A stretch of DNA of 64,000 nt from Halictus rubicundus. Taxonomy: Eukaryota > Arthropoda > Insecta > Hymenoptera > Halictidae. The notes below the pieces were generated by a model. It worked only from the letters and a program-made list of their open reading frames with translations. It was not told the origin of the DNA and ran no database searches. The stretch is taken from positions 11,126,058 to 11,190,057 of the forward strand of contig NC_135153.1 in NCBI RefSeq assembly GCF_050948215.1. Reading direction: 5' to 3'. Position 1 is the stretch's first letter; every line of letters begins with the position of its first letter. Positions 13,002 through 26,200 of this stretch are shown here, in pieces. The position numbers and the translations under genes are program-made.

Positions 13002-14996
13002 AAGCAGATTAGATAGTCCCAAAAATCGAAAGCAGAAGATCGGGAAAAAGACTCCCCGGGCGTCGAAGTTCTTCGTCGCAGACATCGGCGAGAATATCGG
13101 TAATATCGGTAATTTCGTTGGCGGCGAGCGATTAATTGGCTGGCAGAGGGTTCTCGGCCGGGATCCGATTTCCTTTAAAAGCAGATATCGAATCGTTCCG
13201 ATGCAATTTCCCAGATAGACCGGCTCAAGACCGTATCGACTACCGTTAACCCTGCCGGGAAACATGGCGCGGGCAAAATTCATTGTGGTACAAGTAATGT
13301 CTTGATATATGTGAAAAACACGTGCGTCATATTTCTGAAAAATTTAGAGGGCACGATCGTCGAGCAGCATGAGAAACCATCGCTCGGGATTAGATCCGTA
13401 TGTATAACGGTGGGACGATAATGACTCGATGCGAGAAGCGTTTTCTTTTTAATCATTTCCTTTATGAAACTTTTACCAACATGTTCGCGACGCTTTTCCA
13501 ATTGAAACGATACCCAACTTGATACGGTTGGGATCGCGTTTACTTGTCTAATCAATGATTTAGTAGAACCTTCATTATAGGACCGTGTAAATTGTGTTTG
13601 GACTCGCTTTAATCGCTTTTGCCATGAGACGCGAGGAAGGACACCGTAATCTCCGATTGAAAAATTTGATGGGAAGTCCGGGTGGACGACGATGTCTTCG
13701 ACGATGTCTTCGAGGACGGCTTCCTCTTGCTTCGCTCGCTCGCGGCCGTTCTTGAGCGACGCGTGCAACGCGTGCACGCAGCCCAGAGACACGTGTCCTG
13801 TTTTCTCGGTTGTCTGCTCGCTCGCTCGCTTGCTCGCCCGCGAGGTTCCGTTATTCGCCACGCGGTGAATACACATCGAGCGTCCTGTTCCTTTTGCCCG
13901 CGCTGAAAATAAACAACGTACACGCCGATCCTAGCGTTATTGATACCGCGCGGACATCGTCAACCACGCTCGCCGTCGCATCTCGTTCCTCTAGAATTTT
14001 GGACCATGGTTTGAAGTTTTCTAAATCTTGTCTTGGCTCCGCAGTCCTCTTCTCGCAACCTCTTGCAGGTACTTCATTAGATTCTCGTGAACCTAATCCG
14101 GATGTTGCCCAGAGAGAGAATTACACCAGAATCCGGCGATGGCAAACTTCGACGATTTCAGGTTTTCTCTCTCGGTTTCTTCTTTGTATAAGATCATAAT
14201 AAAGACTTCCAAAGTGTTTCAGCGAGTCGGGTATATCGAGAAACTCCGGAAAATCAATCTGGACGTCGTGCCTGGACGCGTATAGCGTATATACATCATA
14301 ATGTACATATACTTCTCTCTTCGGAAGAAAGGAACGAGTGGTTTCGCAATGGACTCCCGAAGTTCGGCCAACTGCGGATGTACCGTTTTCAAGTATAACT
14401 GTACACTGTACACGATTCGCGGAGTGGTTCTCGTCTGGAGGCGGTCGCTGTAGTTTGTCTTTCCGCGAGTTTTGCATTAAAAACGAAGCAACTTTGGGAG
14501 AAGAGCAAAAAGTTGATTCGACATGGAGGCAGGAAGTGTTTAGTTTAGCGTAGGAACGATTAATAGATGATCGATCGGGAAAACCGGCACGCGACAGCTG
14601 CGTCGAAAACCAGGGACATCAAACGTGTAATCATCGTATGTAGGGTGGTGGAGGCAGCGAAACCACCTACCACGCCGTAGTTGCATAATGTGCTCTCGAG
14701 AGCTTGCTCTCGCAGCTTCTTGCATTGGGGAAAGGGGTGCAGCGGTGCAGCGTGCCGAGGGGCAGAAAAAACCGTGACGAAACCCCCTCCGTACGCGGGT
14801 TCGCAGAGATAGGGTTGAATTAGGCGTTGAGCCGTGCGACCGCTTGAATGAGTAATTTGAATCGATCGCGAAATCTGTCTCGTCCACGATTTCCTGTCGC
14901 GTCGCGACGCGTCGCACGGTGCTGCCGAGGCGGCGAAAAAACCATTTCATAGATTTTCGATTTTTATAACAAAAAAATTATTGTTGTACTGCTTAA

Positions 14997-15269
14997 ACCA
15001 TTTGCACCATTAGCGTATATATACGCTCAATTTTTCTGGTCACTATCACCGGAGGCAACTCAACTTTGTTAGTCACTATCATTATTCGTTAGCTAAAAAA
15101 TAGAAATGGAGGGTGTTGTTGGAGATAAAAATAGTAATTCTGATTTTCTTCTTATAATGCTGAAATATGAAGTTCCTTTACTTGTAGTCATTTTTGTACT
15201 TAAATATAATTTGAAAAAAAGTTTGGTGACAAAGGTCTTCTTTTCACATTTCCTTATGATGCAAATGGG
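14997..15269. mobile_element. TTAA-flanked piggyBac-like MITE
   Basis: About 273 bp bounded by TTAA at 14993-14996 and TTAA at 15270-15273. Left terminus ACCATTTGCACCATTAG; right terminus read inverted CCCATTTGCATCATAAG. A 14-bp palindrome, GCGTATATATACGC, sits near the left end at about 15013. TTAA duplication plus short TIRs is the piggyBac signature; no transposase is present. Confidence 0.65.
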
Positions 15270-16878
15270 TTAATAGCGAGTGCATAATGTGCCAAAGTCC
15301 GATTTAAAAAAAAAGAATTCTTTTACGGAGATATACACATGGTAAATAACCTTTTCTTCTCTCCTAGGAATTCATCGGTTTTCAGTGCGATAGTTATGTA
15401 ATTATTCCGCTTATAATTGAATAGGGTCTACAAGTTGTATGCGTTATTACACATAGCTTAAACGATTATCTGGCAAAAATAATTTTTCAAAAAAGTTGTT
15501 TAAGCAATATGAACTAACGGGAAGCCTTTTTGCGTTGCATTTTTATTTATGGAGAGATACTAAGAATCCTTTAAAAGACTCCGGTCTGGCAGTAATCGTT
15601 TTGGCAAGGTGTAATATTGATCTAGCTTTGTGTAAAAAATCACGAAACCCTTTGAGACCCCTTGGCCGCCTCTACTATTTAAAAATATTCCTAAAAAGTC
15701 CACCTAAAACATCAAATACGCCATAATTCTGGAAGTTGATACTTAAACTTAAATTGCGGCCAAGGAGTGCCGAAGGATGTCGGGAATTTTTATACAAAGT
15801 TAGTTCAATGTTAAACCTTGCCAAAACAATCAGTGCCAGGCTAAAATCTCTTAACAGAGTTTTGATATGCTCCCATAAAAAAAAAATGAGCGGACATCAG
15901 AGATTTCCTATTAGCTCATGCAATTTAACGTTTGACAAGTTCTTTAAAATATTTTTGCCTAATAAGCGTCGTGCCTGTATCAGTATTTCCACAAATTTCG
16001 GATAGTTTCGTTTTTACGGATTTTTTGCCGCTTCACGGGTTATTTAGCACCACTGTGTGTCTCGTGTCGTCACGTCACATCGTCACGTCGACGCATCGAC
16101 TCGCGCGAATTCAAAAGAAAAATCGACCCAACGAAGCCTAACGTCATCGCTCTGTATAGATTCGAGCAAGGCGGTCTGCGAATCGAACCGGCTAGATTTT
16201 TAACGGCTTTTTTTTCAAGAATAAGCTAACAAGTGGCCCCGTCCAAGTAACTCGAATGTTTATTCTTAGAATTTTTTCGCATCCTTCTGCTAAAACGTCG
16301 ACTATCAACTCGACTGGACTCGTTCAACTGCGGCAACAATTACACGAACAAGTATGCGTGTTACCGTAACGCGTATTTCTCTATCGGCCGGTAGCGTCGC
16401 GTCGCATCGTTCGCATTTAGAGGGTGAAAATAGCCCCTGACCCGGAGAGCTGGGGTTGCAAGCCATATGCCATTTCCACCCCCCGAACAGAAACGATAGT
16501 GATTTGTATAAGAATCGAAGGGGGCTACTTTGCTCTGGGAAATTTCTGGTTGCTCGCGTGACCGATTTCAAGCCGGCAATTGTTTAAGCTTCCCGTGTTC
16601 AAATAATCGCGTTTCAAGCGACAAATGTCGGTCGTCGGGAACGTTCGGCTTCAGGGAGTTACTGTCGCGACTGCTGTTTGAGGCAGTTGCACGGTTCGCG
16701 ACTATGTTTGGGCAGCCGTGGACGAGGGATCGAGTTTACTATCGGGTGGTCGTGATTCCATTCGAATGGATCCAGCGTTCCAGACTCGACGTCGCGACGC
16801 TGGGTCCTCTAAACTTGTCGATTACAATTAAAATGTCTCTCGTGCTTCAACTTCTTCCCGATTACCACGAGAAGCTTT

Positions 16879-16882
<4 letters not shown>

Positions 16883-16912
<30 letters not shown>
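16883..16912. repeat. (TC)n microsatellite
   Basis: About 30 bp of CT dinucleotide repeat following a T run. A nearby GACTC/GGCTC pentanucleotide array lies at about 16980-17016. Confidence 0.95.
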
Positions 16913-16915
<3 letters not shown>

Positions 16916-19900
16916 TTCTGCGACGCGCTAAGGGGAAAGAGTTTATGCCATATACCGACGATGTCGAGTTTTCTCTTCCTCTCGACTCGACTCGACTCGG
17001 CTCGGCTCGACTCGACGGGGCGACTGGAAACATGAAATCATTAGAATTTCCGCTGCAGTTCCTCCCACCTTGTCTTGGGAATTTATGGAACACTTAGCGT
17101 TAGCGTTCCTCCGACTTGTTAACGAGAAACAACTGTGCCGGACAGTGTTCTTTTCGACAATGGAATATCAGAGTGACGGTTGCGCAACAACGGGTTGAAT
17201 TTTCGGCGAGGATGTAGCAGCCGGTAACAAATTTCAGGCTATAAAAGTGTCTAGGGTCGACAGCGTGCGTGGAGGCGAAGCGTAACAGCGAGCCTTCCTC
17301 TTCCACGATTTCATTAACCCAATTCTCGAGGTTGTAGTTGTCGTGTTAGGGCGATGCGTGGGCGGAAGGACACGCGCGTTTCTCACACTGGAGGGTTTGG
17401 TCTCTGTCGCGTGCAGGTGTCGTTCGAGCCCTTTATCAACCCCTGGTTCCCAAGTTTTCATTGCTAGTCGGTGAACTGGGGATTTTAAGCATCTACTACG
17501 AAAACGATATTCCTTTTTCCACTTATCGAAATTATCAACAAAAGTAATAAAGGAATGTCTTGTTACGTGAAATCCGTAGTCTGTTCGCCAGCTGAAAAGT
17601 TTGACCTCTTGGGATCGCGAGCGGATTTCATTCGCAAATGATTATCCGTTACGCGAGGATCTGTAGCGTCGACGTTGCGGATTACATCAGCTTGCTAAAC
17701 GCAAAGTATTGAGATTATGTACTCCTCTGGACTCCGGATGGATCTTGGTTTCGCAATGGAAGCAAAGATTGACGTTCGCCTCGCGCTCTATCCAGCAAGC
17801 TTCTCTGGAATTCTCTGGTTCCCTGCGCTCGTAACGAGGTCCCGGAGGAACGGTCGCGTTTAATTGCACCCGCACCAAACGGTCGCGCGCGCGGATAGAT
17901 TTCAAGGTGCTCGCGAACGTTGACGTAATCGGCAACCTGTTCTTGTTCTCGATGACGTAAGTGACTAGTTCCACGGAGGACACCCAGATACCGTAGTCTG
18001 ATAGAAAAAAAGTTACGCATTTAAAAATGGACGGTCTTTTGGTTCCCATTTCCTCACCTTCGATTGACTCTCTTAGTCTACCCTTTAAAACGTATTTCTG
18101 AATTGACAAATTTGTTGCAGATAAAAGTTAGTCTGAGAAAATGAAAAAGACCCGAACGGAAGCCTCTCGAATCACTGGGACTACTCGGAGTTGTCGGTTC
18201 GCTCCTGTGTTTGTTACCGGTGCGGCGTGGCGCATCGTGATCACGATCTCGACTTCCGTTAGCCGTAACGCGGACCGGCTAACCATTTAATGAATCCTGC
18301 TGGTTTAAAAGGCGACGTTCGCACGTAACTATTTATAGAGTTCTCGATAGAGAAGAGATGCCGCCGCGAATCATGATAGAAAACAATTTGCACACGTGAC
18401 ACTGACACGCATATCCGGTGGCCAGCGGGCGGTAAGAGGCTCGCTCAACGCTTCCTTCTCACTTTTTAATCCACTGCTACATCGGATATAGCTTCGGGAT
18501 CTTTCAACCGATCGCCCATATCCTAACCGGGGGGTTCAATTTTCCCGGATTCTGTTGCGATCGTGATCGTGATCGCATCGCATCGCATCGATGCACGGAA
18601 CGTGGAACACGGAGCTCGTTAGGGGCTTGTTTTTATCGGAAGATCTGGATAGAGCGCGCGCGATTTTCACGGTGCGAGCGAAAACGGGAAACACGGTGGC
18701 CTGTTCTCGTCGCGGCCAGCGAAAACGTTCGAGGCTTCCGTGACCTGTCGTTAACCCAGTTAGGGTTGCCATTCCAGTGCACGCACATCGCGCACTTAGC
18801 CGTGCCGCGTTCATTCCGTACTCGAAGGCCGATTCCAAGATAATTGGAAAGCGGCCGGCGCGTCTCTCGTCTCTTAGAATCGGTCGCCGGCAAAATGTTT
18901 TCGACCGCTTTGAAACCCTTGCCCACGGTTCAAATTCGAATTCGCCCAATTTTAACACTATGCCGTCCGGTGACACCACGTTCGTGCCCCGTGAAAATAA
19001 TCGGCCAAATACCGGTGACACCACGTTGATGTCGCGTGCAAAGCTAACGCACAAGCGGCAGTATCGCTCGTGCCCTGTTCAAGTAACAATAAGTTACAGG
19101 CTACAATACGATCATGTTAGCAAGTTTTGTGTTTTTATAAAGAATTGTGCCCTTCGATAATGGCAAACGAAGGAGAAGAGTCCTACCGGCGCCAAACAAA
19201 AGAATTCTGATGAGTATCAAATGGCGGACGATGAGTAATCAAAATTACGCGAACGCATTGGAATTAAGAAATAACTTGCGCTTTTGTTTTACTTCGAGCA
19301 GGATCGATCGTTCGAACCTACGAACGCGCGTCGTCGTTTATATTTACTGAAATGATCGCGATCCACTTCACAACACATAGGAATTTGTAAGCAGTCATCG
19401 AAAAGCCTATCGAACAGTTTTATCGATGGTAATGAATTTCGAAATGTTGGTACGTTCTAGTCGAAAAGTAGAACCGCGGGCGAACCGTAAAGAAAACAGC
19501 GTGGCTGCCTGCAAAAGGGTGGCAGAGGGTGGCAAATAGGCTTTCGCCTCGCTTGCCGTAATAATCGAGCTGTCGCGCGCGCGTACAACTACTGAATTCC
19601 GCCCGATAAAACGGAGCGACGGCAATATTTCACTCGAGTCGTCCGCGATTACCTGTCCGATAATTCAGAAGTAATTCATTTCGATCGGGACACCGTCCCG
19701 GAATAATTGAAGCGTTCCAACGGGCTCTGCTGTCCCGGTGGTCTGTTTCTAGGAAATAGATGGGATTCGTACGGAAGTTTTGCATGTCACAAAATAAGCT
19801 CGAACTAGGTCTTTCCATAAACTAATACTCGATTCAGATAGGCTGACAATAAGTAAGCAGCCACGGAAATATGGAGAAAACTTCTTGGAGCGGCCGAACG

Positions 19901-21338
19901 ATTCGAAGAGATTTCCCGGAAGAGGGAATCCGTCTGTCTGACAAAGCGCTCCTCGAAGGAGCGAGGGACGAGGAGCAATGGGAACCGAATCGTTAGCTAC
20001 ACGACCGCCGCCGGTAATTCGCGTTTCCTTCTCGAAGGCATCAAGCTGGTCCCGAAGACGGTTACTGAACCGGTTGGAACGTCCGCGAGGGTGGAACCAG
20101 CCGATTGAGCGAAACAGGCGGACGTTTAATTATGAGCGTAGGAGGAGAGCGGGTCGACCGAATACGCTAGGTGACCGAACGCGATGCCGTCATCCACTCG
20201 TTCTCTGCTCGGTGACAATTACACCCTCGCATAATCAATTCAGGGAAATCCGAGGAGGAACGACGAGTATTCGAGTATGAAACGCTGTCCTTCGATAAGT
20301 CGTCCCTGGTATCGTGGGATCCAGGAAAAAATGTCATTCCTGGTGGCTTTCACGTTTTGTTAGGTATCGTTATCATAAACCCCAAAGATTACCAAGGTTT
20401 TACTTATAAGAAAAAGATGATGCAACAAGTTTTGTTAATCGCTCGACGCTTTACGCTTTTCAGATTATCGTTTTAAAGAAAATTTGACAAAGTTCCGAAC
20501 ACTGCCGATAGAATAATGAAAGAGAAAGGAATGAAGAAATTGGACGAAGGTGACGAAGCCTCCGAGCGCATATATGGGTCACATATACGGCTCGCATATA
20601 CGGATGAACTCGGGAATAAGTTGTAAAGTCGGGGTAAGATTCGTCGCGTCTACGTTTGTCTGGCCGTTCGGCGTTGTACCCCCATCCCCCGAAGCGGAAC
20701 GAACGCTTGACGCTTGAACCCGAAGAAGGGTTAAGGGCGCGTTAAGTGTGTATGAAACACTCGAGGCCTTTGCGCCCGTGGATACACGTTTCTCCAATCT
20801 TCCTTGCAGAATTAAAGGGATCCGCGTTGTTTGAAGCAGACCCTTAGCGGAACGGATTTTTCCGCGGCGAAGAGCTTCGAGATTCGAGCTTCGGGAAACC
20901 TTTGTCGCGTAGAATAAACTTGGGATCTCGCTATCTCCTCTCTTCCACGGGACACCCCGTAAATACTTCGGGCGACTAATTTCGCTAATTTGCTTCCGGT
21001 ACGTGACGCTTGACGCTGGAACTACCAGACGGCCAGGAAATCTTGACGATCGTACTCGTGTAATGTTAATCGCAACGGAATACTTATCGCACGACACGAA
21101 CAAGCAATCTTACAATTAGATGTCTTCGAATCGAACCGGCCAAGACCATCGAGCGCGATATTGGCGCTAAGGTATATCGATCCGGGATGGGTTGTAACTC
21201 GGGTCTATTAATCCTTTGCGGTCCTATGCCGAGTCAGACTCGACATTCGCTTTCGCACCAATAGTTCCTTATTTTAATCACTTTCCATTAGCGCGTAAGT
21301 AAAACTGTAGCGACTTTTAGACCAATAGGAATATATTA

Positions 21339-22373
21339 GGCGGACCCATAAGTAATTCATTATTTTGAAATCTAAAACAAACTCTGTAGTAAATTCAGGT
21401 TTTTATTTCTATACGGGGGGTGTGGTAAAACTTCCCATTGCAATTCTTTGATTTTTTCCTGAGTGAGTTTTGCTGTATGGGGCCGGGCATTGTCAATTGG
21501 CAGTATTACACCTTTTCTCTGGACTAAAGATGCCCTCTTTTTCAATAGTTCAATAGTAACTCACTAGTAACTCACTACTTTTTCAATAGTAACTCAAAGT
21601 GAATTATGCCACAACAGTCCCCACCAAATGCACAGTAACACCTTTCTAAGTGATAAGCTAGGTTTAGGGGTTGATATTGCGGTTTGATTTGCAGAAACCC
21701 ATTGCTTGGAACGCTTTATGTTATCATAAAAAATCCATTTTTCATCTCCGGTAACGATTCTGCTAAGAAATGGATCTCAACGAAATCTGGATAGCAATGA
21801 AGTGCAAATTGATCGACGAATATTCTTGTTGGTCTCAGATAATTGACGCGGTACCCATATTCCTTGCCTATATGCCTTTCCCATTTCGTGTAGGTGCCTT
21901 TGTATAGTTGATCATGTGGACTCAAGGTTTCTCGATAATTCTTCTATACACTTAATTTTGGATCAGCTTCCATTAGAGATTTTAGGGTGTCATTATCAAA
22001 TTCAACTGGTCGACCACTTCGAGGTCTGTCAGAGAGATCATAATCACCAGCAGCAAACCTTCTCAACCAACGTTGACACTCGTTGACCTTCAATACATCT
22101 CCATAAACATTGCAAATTTTCTTTGTTGTTATCATTGCATTAAATCCCGCATGAAAATGAAAAAGTAGGCAATGACGAATATGATCCTCGGAAGGTACGA
22201 ACGCCGCCATTTTGTTACAGGGTTGTAAAAAAAAGTATACTTTTTAGAATATTTTGAACACAGGCTGCTTTACCGAAAAGTGTAAAAGAATACGTGTTTC
22301 CACTTCAACGACCGGTACAGTACTAAAGGCAAAACAAATTCTTTGCAAATAATTGATTATTTATGGATACCCC
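21339..22373 (-). mobile_element. Degenerate mariner-family transposon
   Basis: TIRs TTAGGCGGACCCATAAGTAA (left) and TTAGGGGTATCCATAAATAA (right, inverted) flank about 1035 bp between TA dinucleotides (21337-21338 and 22374-22375). On the minus strand the N-terminal part of a transposase is readable from 22210 to 21944 with the HTH segment and GDYDLSDRPRSGRP. A later segment carries the TGDEKW motif but in a different frame, and the DNARPHTA motif appears near 21480. The usual length is about 1.3 kb and about 345 codons, so an internal deletion plus frameshifts and stops make it nonfunctional. Confidence 0.87.
21716..22210 (-). pseudogene. Mariner transposase remnant
   Basis: Two open blocks in different frames (22210-21944 and 21925-21716) cover the N-terminal HTH portion and the region ending around the first catalytic aspartate (TGDEKW). 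Stops and frame changes separate them; the C-terminal DNARPHTA segment lies further left, beyond a deletion. No intact DDD triad can be read in a single frame. Confidence 0.8.
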
Positions 22374-23281
22374 TAATATATAATGTTGTAGCAAGTTCTA
22401 AAGTAAAAGAGAGGGAACATATTGGACCGCAAGGGGTTGTCAACGCGTGTACGGCACACGTACGTGTGAACAACTGAACGACGATATATGCACGCCGCGC
22501 CGGTTGCTGTGACCGCGTGCAACCGTGACAAATTGATGCGCATCTGCATCGGAGACGTCTCTGGACCCTGGAGTTGCCAGATGATGGAACGGGGTTTAAC
22601 GATACATACCGGCACCGGCGAATCTTTCCGGCGTAACGCGAGCGTTTGCCTTGGCACGAATTCTTGAGGTCGTGAGAGATTCTTGGTACTCCCGATTCTT
22701 GTCGGCATTTAATACGTACGCATTCTACACGCTTGATAAGCATTGCGAAATCATTTCACAATTGGCGCACGAAAGGTCGTGCATGAAGGAAGAAATGAAA
22801 TCCGTGTCTTAGAAATGAGCGTTGACGAATCACCGCGCGATGTTATCGCACCTTCTTCCCTTACTCGTTTCTTTATTAATGTATAATCGTTCCCCGAATG
22901 TTTCCAGCATCCGGTGCCGTCGTTGAAAGTCCAGCGTTAAAGCCGAGCGTGGTTGGGCCGATCATTCGTCTTGGGTCGCCTCCGCAGCCGATGGAGTGAG
23001 TGGAATTATGACTCGCATTATCATTTCTCTGTGTAATTAGTAGGGCGTTGGATCCACCATGATCTGATCCGTGTAATTTTACAATCCCGTTAGTAAAACG
23101 GGCCACATAAAGATGATACTCTTCATTCGTTCGTTTCTTTAGATATAGGTAAAAGCGGGCTGAAAAGATGGCGATAGGAGGAGGATCGTCGGAGTAATAG
23201 ACGACCGTGGGTCGTCCTCGTGGGAATTCCTCGACTCTTCGTGGCCCAGCCTAAAGAAAATTTCATCCCAATATATTCAAT

Positions 23282-26200
23282 ATGACGATATCGGCGTCCA
23301 CCGAGAGGATGGAGACCACGAAAGACTTGCCGAAGAAAAAGCTCGTCAACACTAATCTTCTATCGCTGAAGCTCCTGTTATTCCTCTTTTTTGGAGGTAC
23401 AGAAATTAAGATAAACGCTTACGACTGCAGCAATGGCCGTAGAATTGCACCGTATTAAAAACGTTCATTAGCGCAATCGCAATCGTTAATCATAATCGCA
23501 ATAGTAATAGTACCGTTCGAAAACAAGCGAGCAAAGGTGAGATCGATGTTGAAATAATTTCAGGAATGGGCTGTCTCTTCCCGTTTCTACCGCTGCACAT
23601 GATAGAAATGGGGTTGAGCATCGAACAGATACGCATGATCTCGATGATCTCGCCGACAGTAGCTTTCGTGGGGCCTCTGATCGCCAGCCCCATCGCTGAC
23701 AAGCTGGCGAGTCATCAGGGTAGAAGCAACAAGACCTCGACGGGACGTTATCTCAGGGTGATGATCGCGATCGCTTGTATCCTGTCCGCGATTTTCTACA
23801 CGTTCCTTCTGATCATCCCGACCGTGGACCACGTCGAGTTGCCCAGAGGAAGGAGACCCGGGCTGAAGTTCAACTGCGACCAATCGGGCGCGGTGGTGTT
23901 ACAGGAACGCTGCAAGGACCGCGTCTCCTGTCACAGATGGTCCGACGAGACCAAAGTCGGACAGTTGCTTCTCGAGGACTGCTCTTACGCTTGCTACCCG
24001 ACCGGGTCGAAGCGATGGCGCGCCGACGACGACCGTTCCACTATCGAAACCACCGAGCCGAGTATTCCTGTGGACGGGAGCGGCGACACCACGGTCATTC
24101 CTCTGGAAAACGAGATGTATCCGCAGGTGAGTATCAGCAGAACGTTAAAGCATATGTCCAAAAGTCATCGAAATCGGATGATAGGTAGCTATTCTGCAGT
24201 TTCACCGATCGTAGTTTAGTTTACCTCTCTTCTCCATCTCGGGGTAGACGGGGAGACAAAGCGTGCATAAGCATAAGCATCTTCCAGGAGCAAGAAGAGT
24301 ACAGCAGGAAGTCCCGGAGATTTGCAATGGCCGGTAGCGAGCCTCCGCATCTGTGCTTCAATGAGAGCGACAACGTGGTGTGTCACGTGTACACCGAATA
24401 CACCGGTACTCTGTCTGTGAACGCTACTTTAGGCCAAGCTTTAAACAACGATAGCGACAAAGAATGGTGCGCTTATCCTCTGTCCGAGTACTTTGCTTGT
24501 CGCATACCGCCTGAACTGAAAACTAGAATGGCTGAGGTCCGTCAGACCTGTTCCATCGAATGCGACTTGGTCGACGCGTACACTCTTCCAGGTAGTCTCC
24601 TATTTCTGAATGTTTCGGCGTTGTTATTTCCCGCGTACAAGGATAATCGAATTTGACATCGTTCGCAGACAGTGTCTTCGTAGAGAGCCAGTGCCAGCGG
24701 ACGGAAGATTGGTCGTATCTAGTCTTCTGGACGTACTTGACCATTCGATCGGTCGCCGACATTTTTCCAACGACAGCCGTGGGCTTGATTGACGCCGCGG
24801 TGGTGATAGCGACCAGAGAAACGTCCTGCGGACGCGGTGACGTGGGTCGTCAATTAGCTTTCGGTTCTTTGGGATTTGCCATTTTTGGCCCCCTGACCGG
24901 CTACCTCTGCAGTCTGATGGAAAACCTGAATTCCTTCTATTACCTGCCAATCGCTCTGCACGCGATTATGATGATTCTGACAGCCGTCGTTGCCGTTTGT
25001 GCCAACGGTATGCCATTGAGTCCACCGGAATGGTGGTGGCACACCAGAAGCGGTATGCTGGCGCTTCCCATGAGCGCCATCAAAAGATACGGTAGCGAGA
25101 CCGCTGCTCTGGTGATCATCCTCGTCGTCATGGGCACCTTCTGGAGCGCCATGGACAGTTATCTGCCATTGTAAGAGAGTTTTTCTCGATCGTCGAATCC
25201 CTCCCACCCCGAATTCAAAGTTTCTTCTCTAACCCAGACCTTGAATCAATTGTTTCAGGCATTTACAAAAATTAGGGGGCAGCGAGTTTCCCATTGGCGT
25301 GGCTATGACCGTAGGAGCAGTGCCTGCGTTCTTGTTCCTTTGGAAATCTGAGCATCTGGTCGACTATTGCGGTCATAGTAATCTTCTCATCACTGCCTTT
25401 ACAGTGTACATTATTAGGTAGGTAAGTTATAATATTACACCCCGATGCACTGTGAACGCGCCACGCCGGCCTATAACCGCAATAGCTTTTGAAATTTGTG
25501 AAACTTATTTTTAGGTTTACCGGATTGAGCCTCGTCTCAGGACCTTGGTGGTCCTTGATTTCGGAGGCTCTCGAAGTGTTCACCCTTGGAATCATGTGGG
25601 TTACTGCCATCCTCTATCTTAGACATCTTGTCCCGCGACATTTAACCGTGACTGCTCAGGCGCTACCTGTGATCGCTCATTTCTGCATCGGTACGTGTGT
25701 CAAATTTGAAAATTTTTATAACAGAACTCTCGCTCTAATGGTAAGAAACAGAGTCTGAAAGCTTTTCAAATGATCCTGTCCCCGTCTGCCCCGCAGGTCG
25801 GTGTTTCGGAGCCGCGATTGGTGCTTACATAAACGTGGATGACTCTGACATCGTGGACTCGTTGAGATTCGTTTATCATTACATGGCAGTCGCGGCTGCA
25901 GCAGTCGCCGCCTTGTATTTTGTCGTATACCATGGCCTGTTGAAGCCGCGCTGCCACGCGCATACTATACAGAGTCCCCGACAACCCCCTACAGTTGTGC
26001 AAGGTGAGCATAATTATGACATTAACACGATTTAGGAAAAAATGCTCGTTAACAAAGCCACTAACTCGAATCGCATTTCCTACGCAAGCCGCTATTAAGG
26101 AGTACGAGTTGAGTGAGTATCCTGAAATCATTCGATCGGTTTGAGCCATATTTATAATTGCAGTTGCTATTTTGAGAATTGAAAAGAGCAGTTCGAATTA

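Larger units (their letters stand above)
21212..22438. mobile_element. Outer TTAA-type TIR element interrupted by a mariner
   Basis: The left end after TTAA (21208-21211) reads TCCTTTGCGGTCCTATG. The right end ending near 22438 reads, inverted, CCCCTTGCGGTCCAATATG. Removing the mariner between them leaves roughly 190 bp, a normal MITE size. The right-hand TTAA is degenerate, so the exact right boundary is uncertain. Confidence 0.5.
9239..23150. other. Repeat-bearing noncoding stretch, probably a large first intron
   Basis: About 14 kb with no ORF resembling a known protein apart from the mariner remnant. GC-rich patches (about 13650-13900, 16530-16800, 18500-20300) create long chance ORFs on both strands. 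It holds the tandem repeat at 10919-11340, microsatellites at 12982-13001 and 16883-16912, TIR elements at 12352, 14997 and 21212, and a pair of 15-bp direct repeats near 18970 and 19013. Confidence 0.5.

Noticed and set aside
13280..13876. 198-codon minus-strand ORF and overlapping frames
   Set aside because: Composition follows the CpG-rich GCTCGCTCGC tract; open in several frames at once, no domain seen.
18536..19054. 172-codon minus-strand ORF
   Set aside because: No protein resemblance; opposite strand is open too, as expected from base composition.
20579..21103. 174-codon minus-strand ORF
   Set aside because: Lies in a GC-rich part of the large intron, has no recognisable motif, and overlaps repeat margins; GC-rich chance frame.
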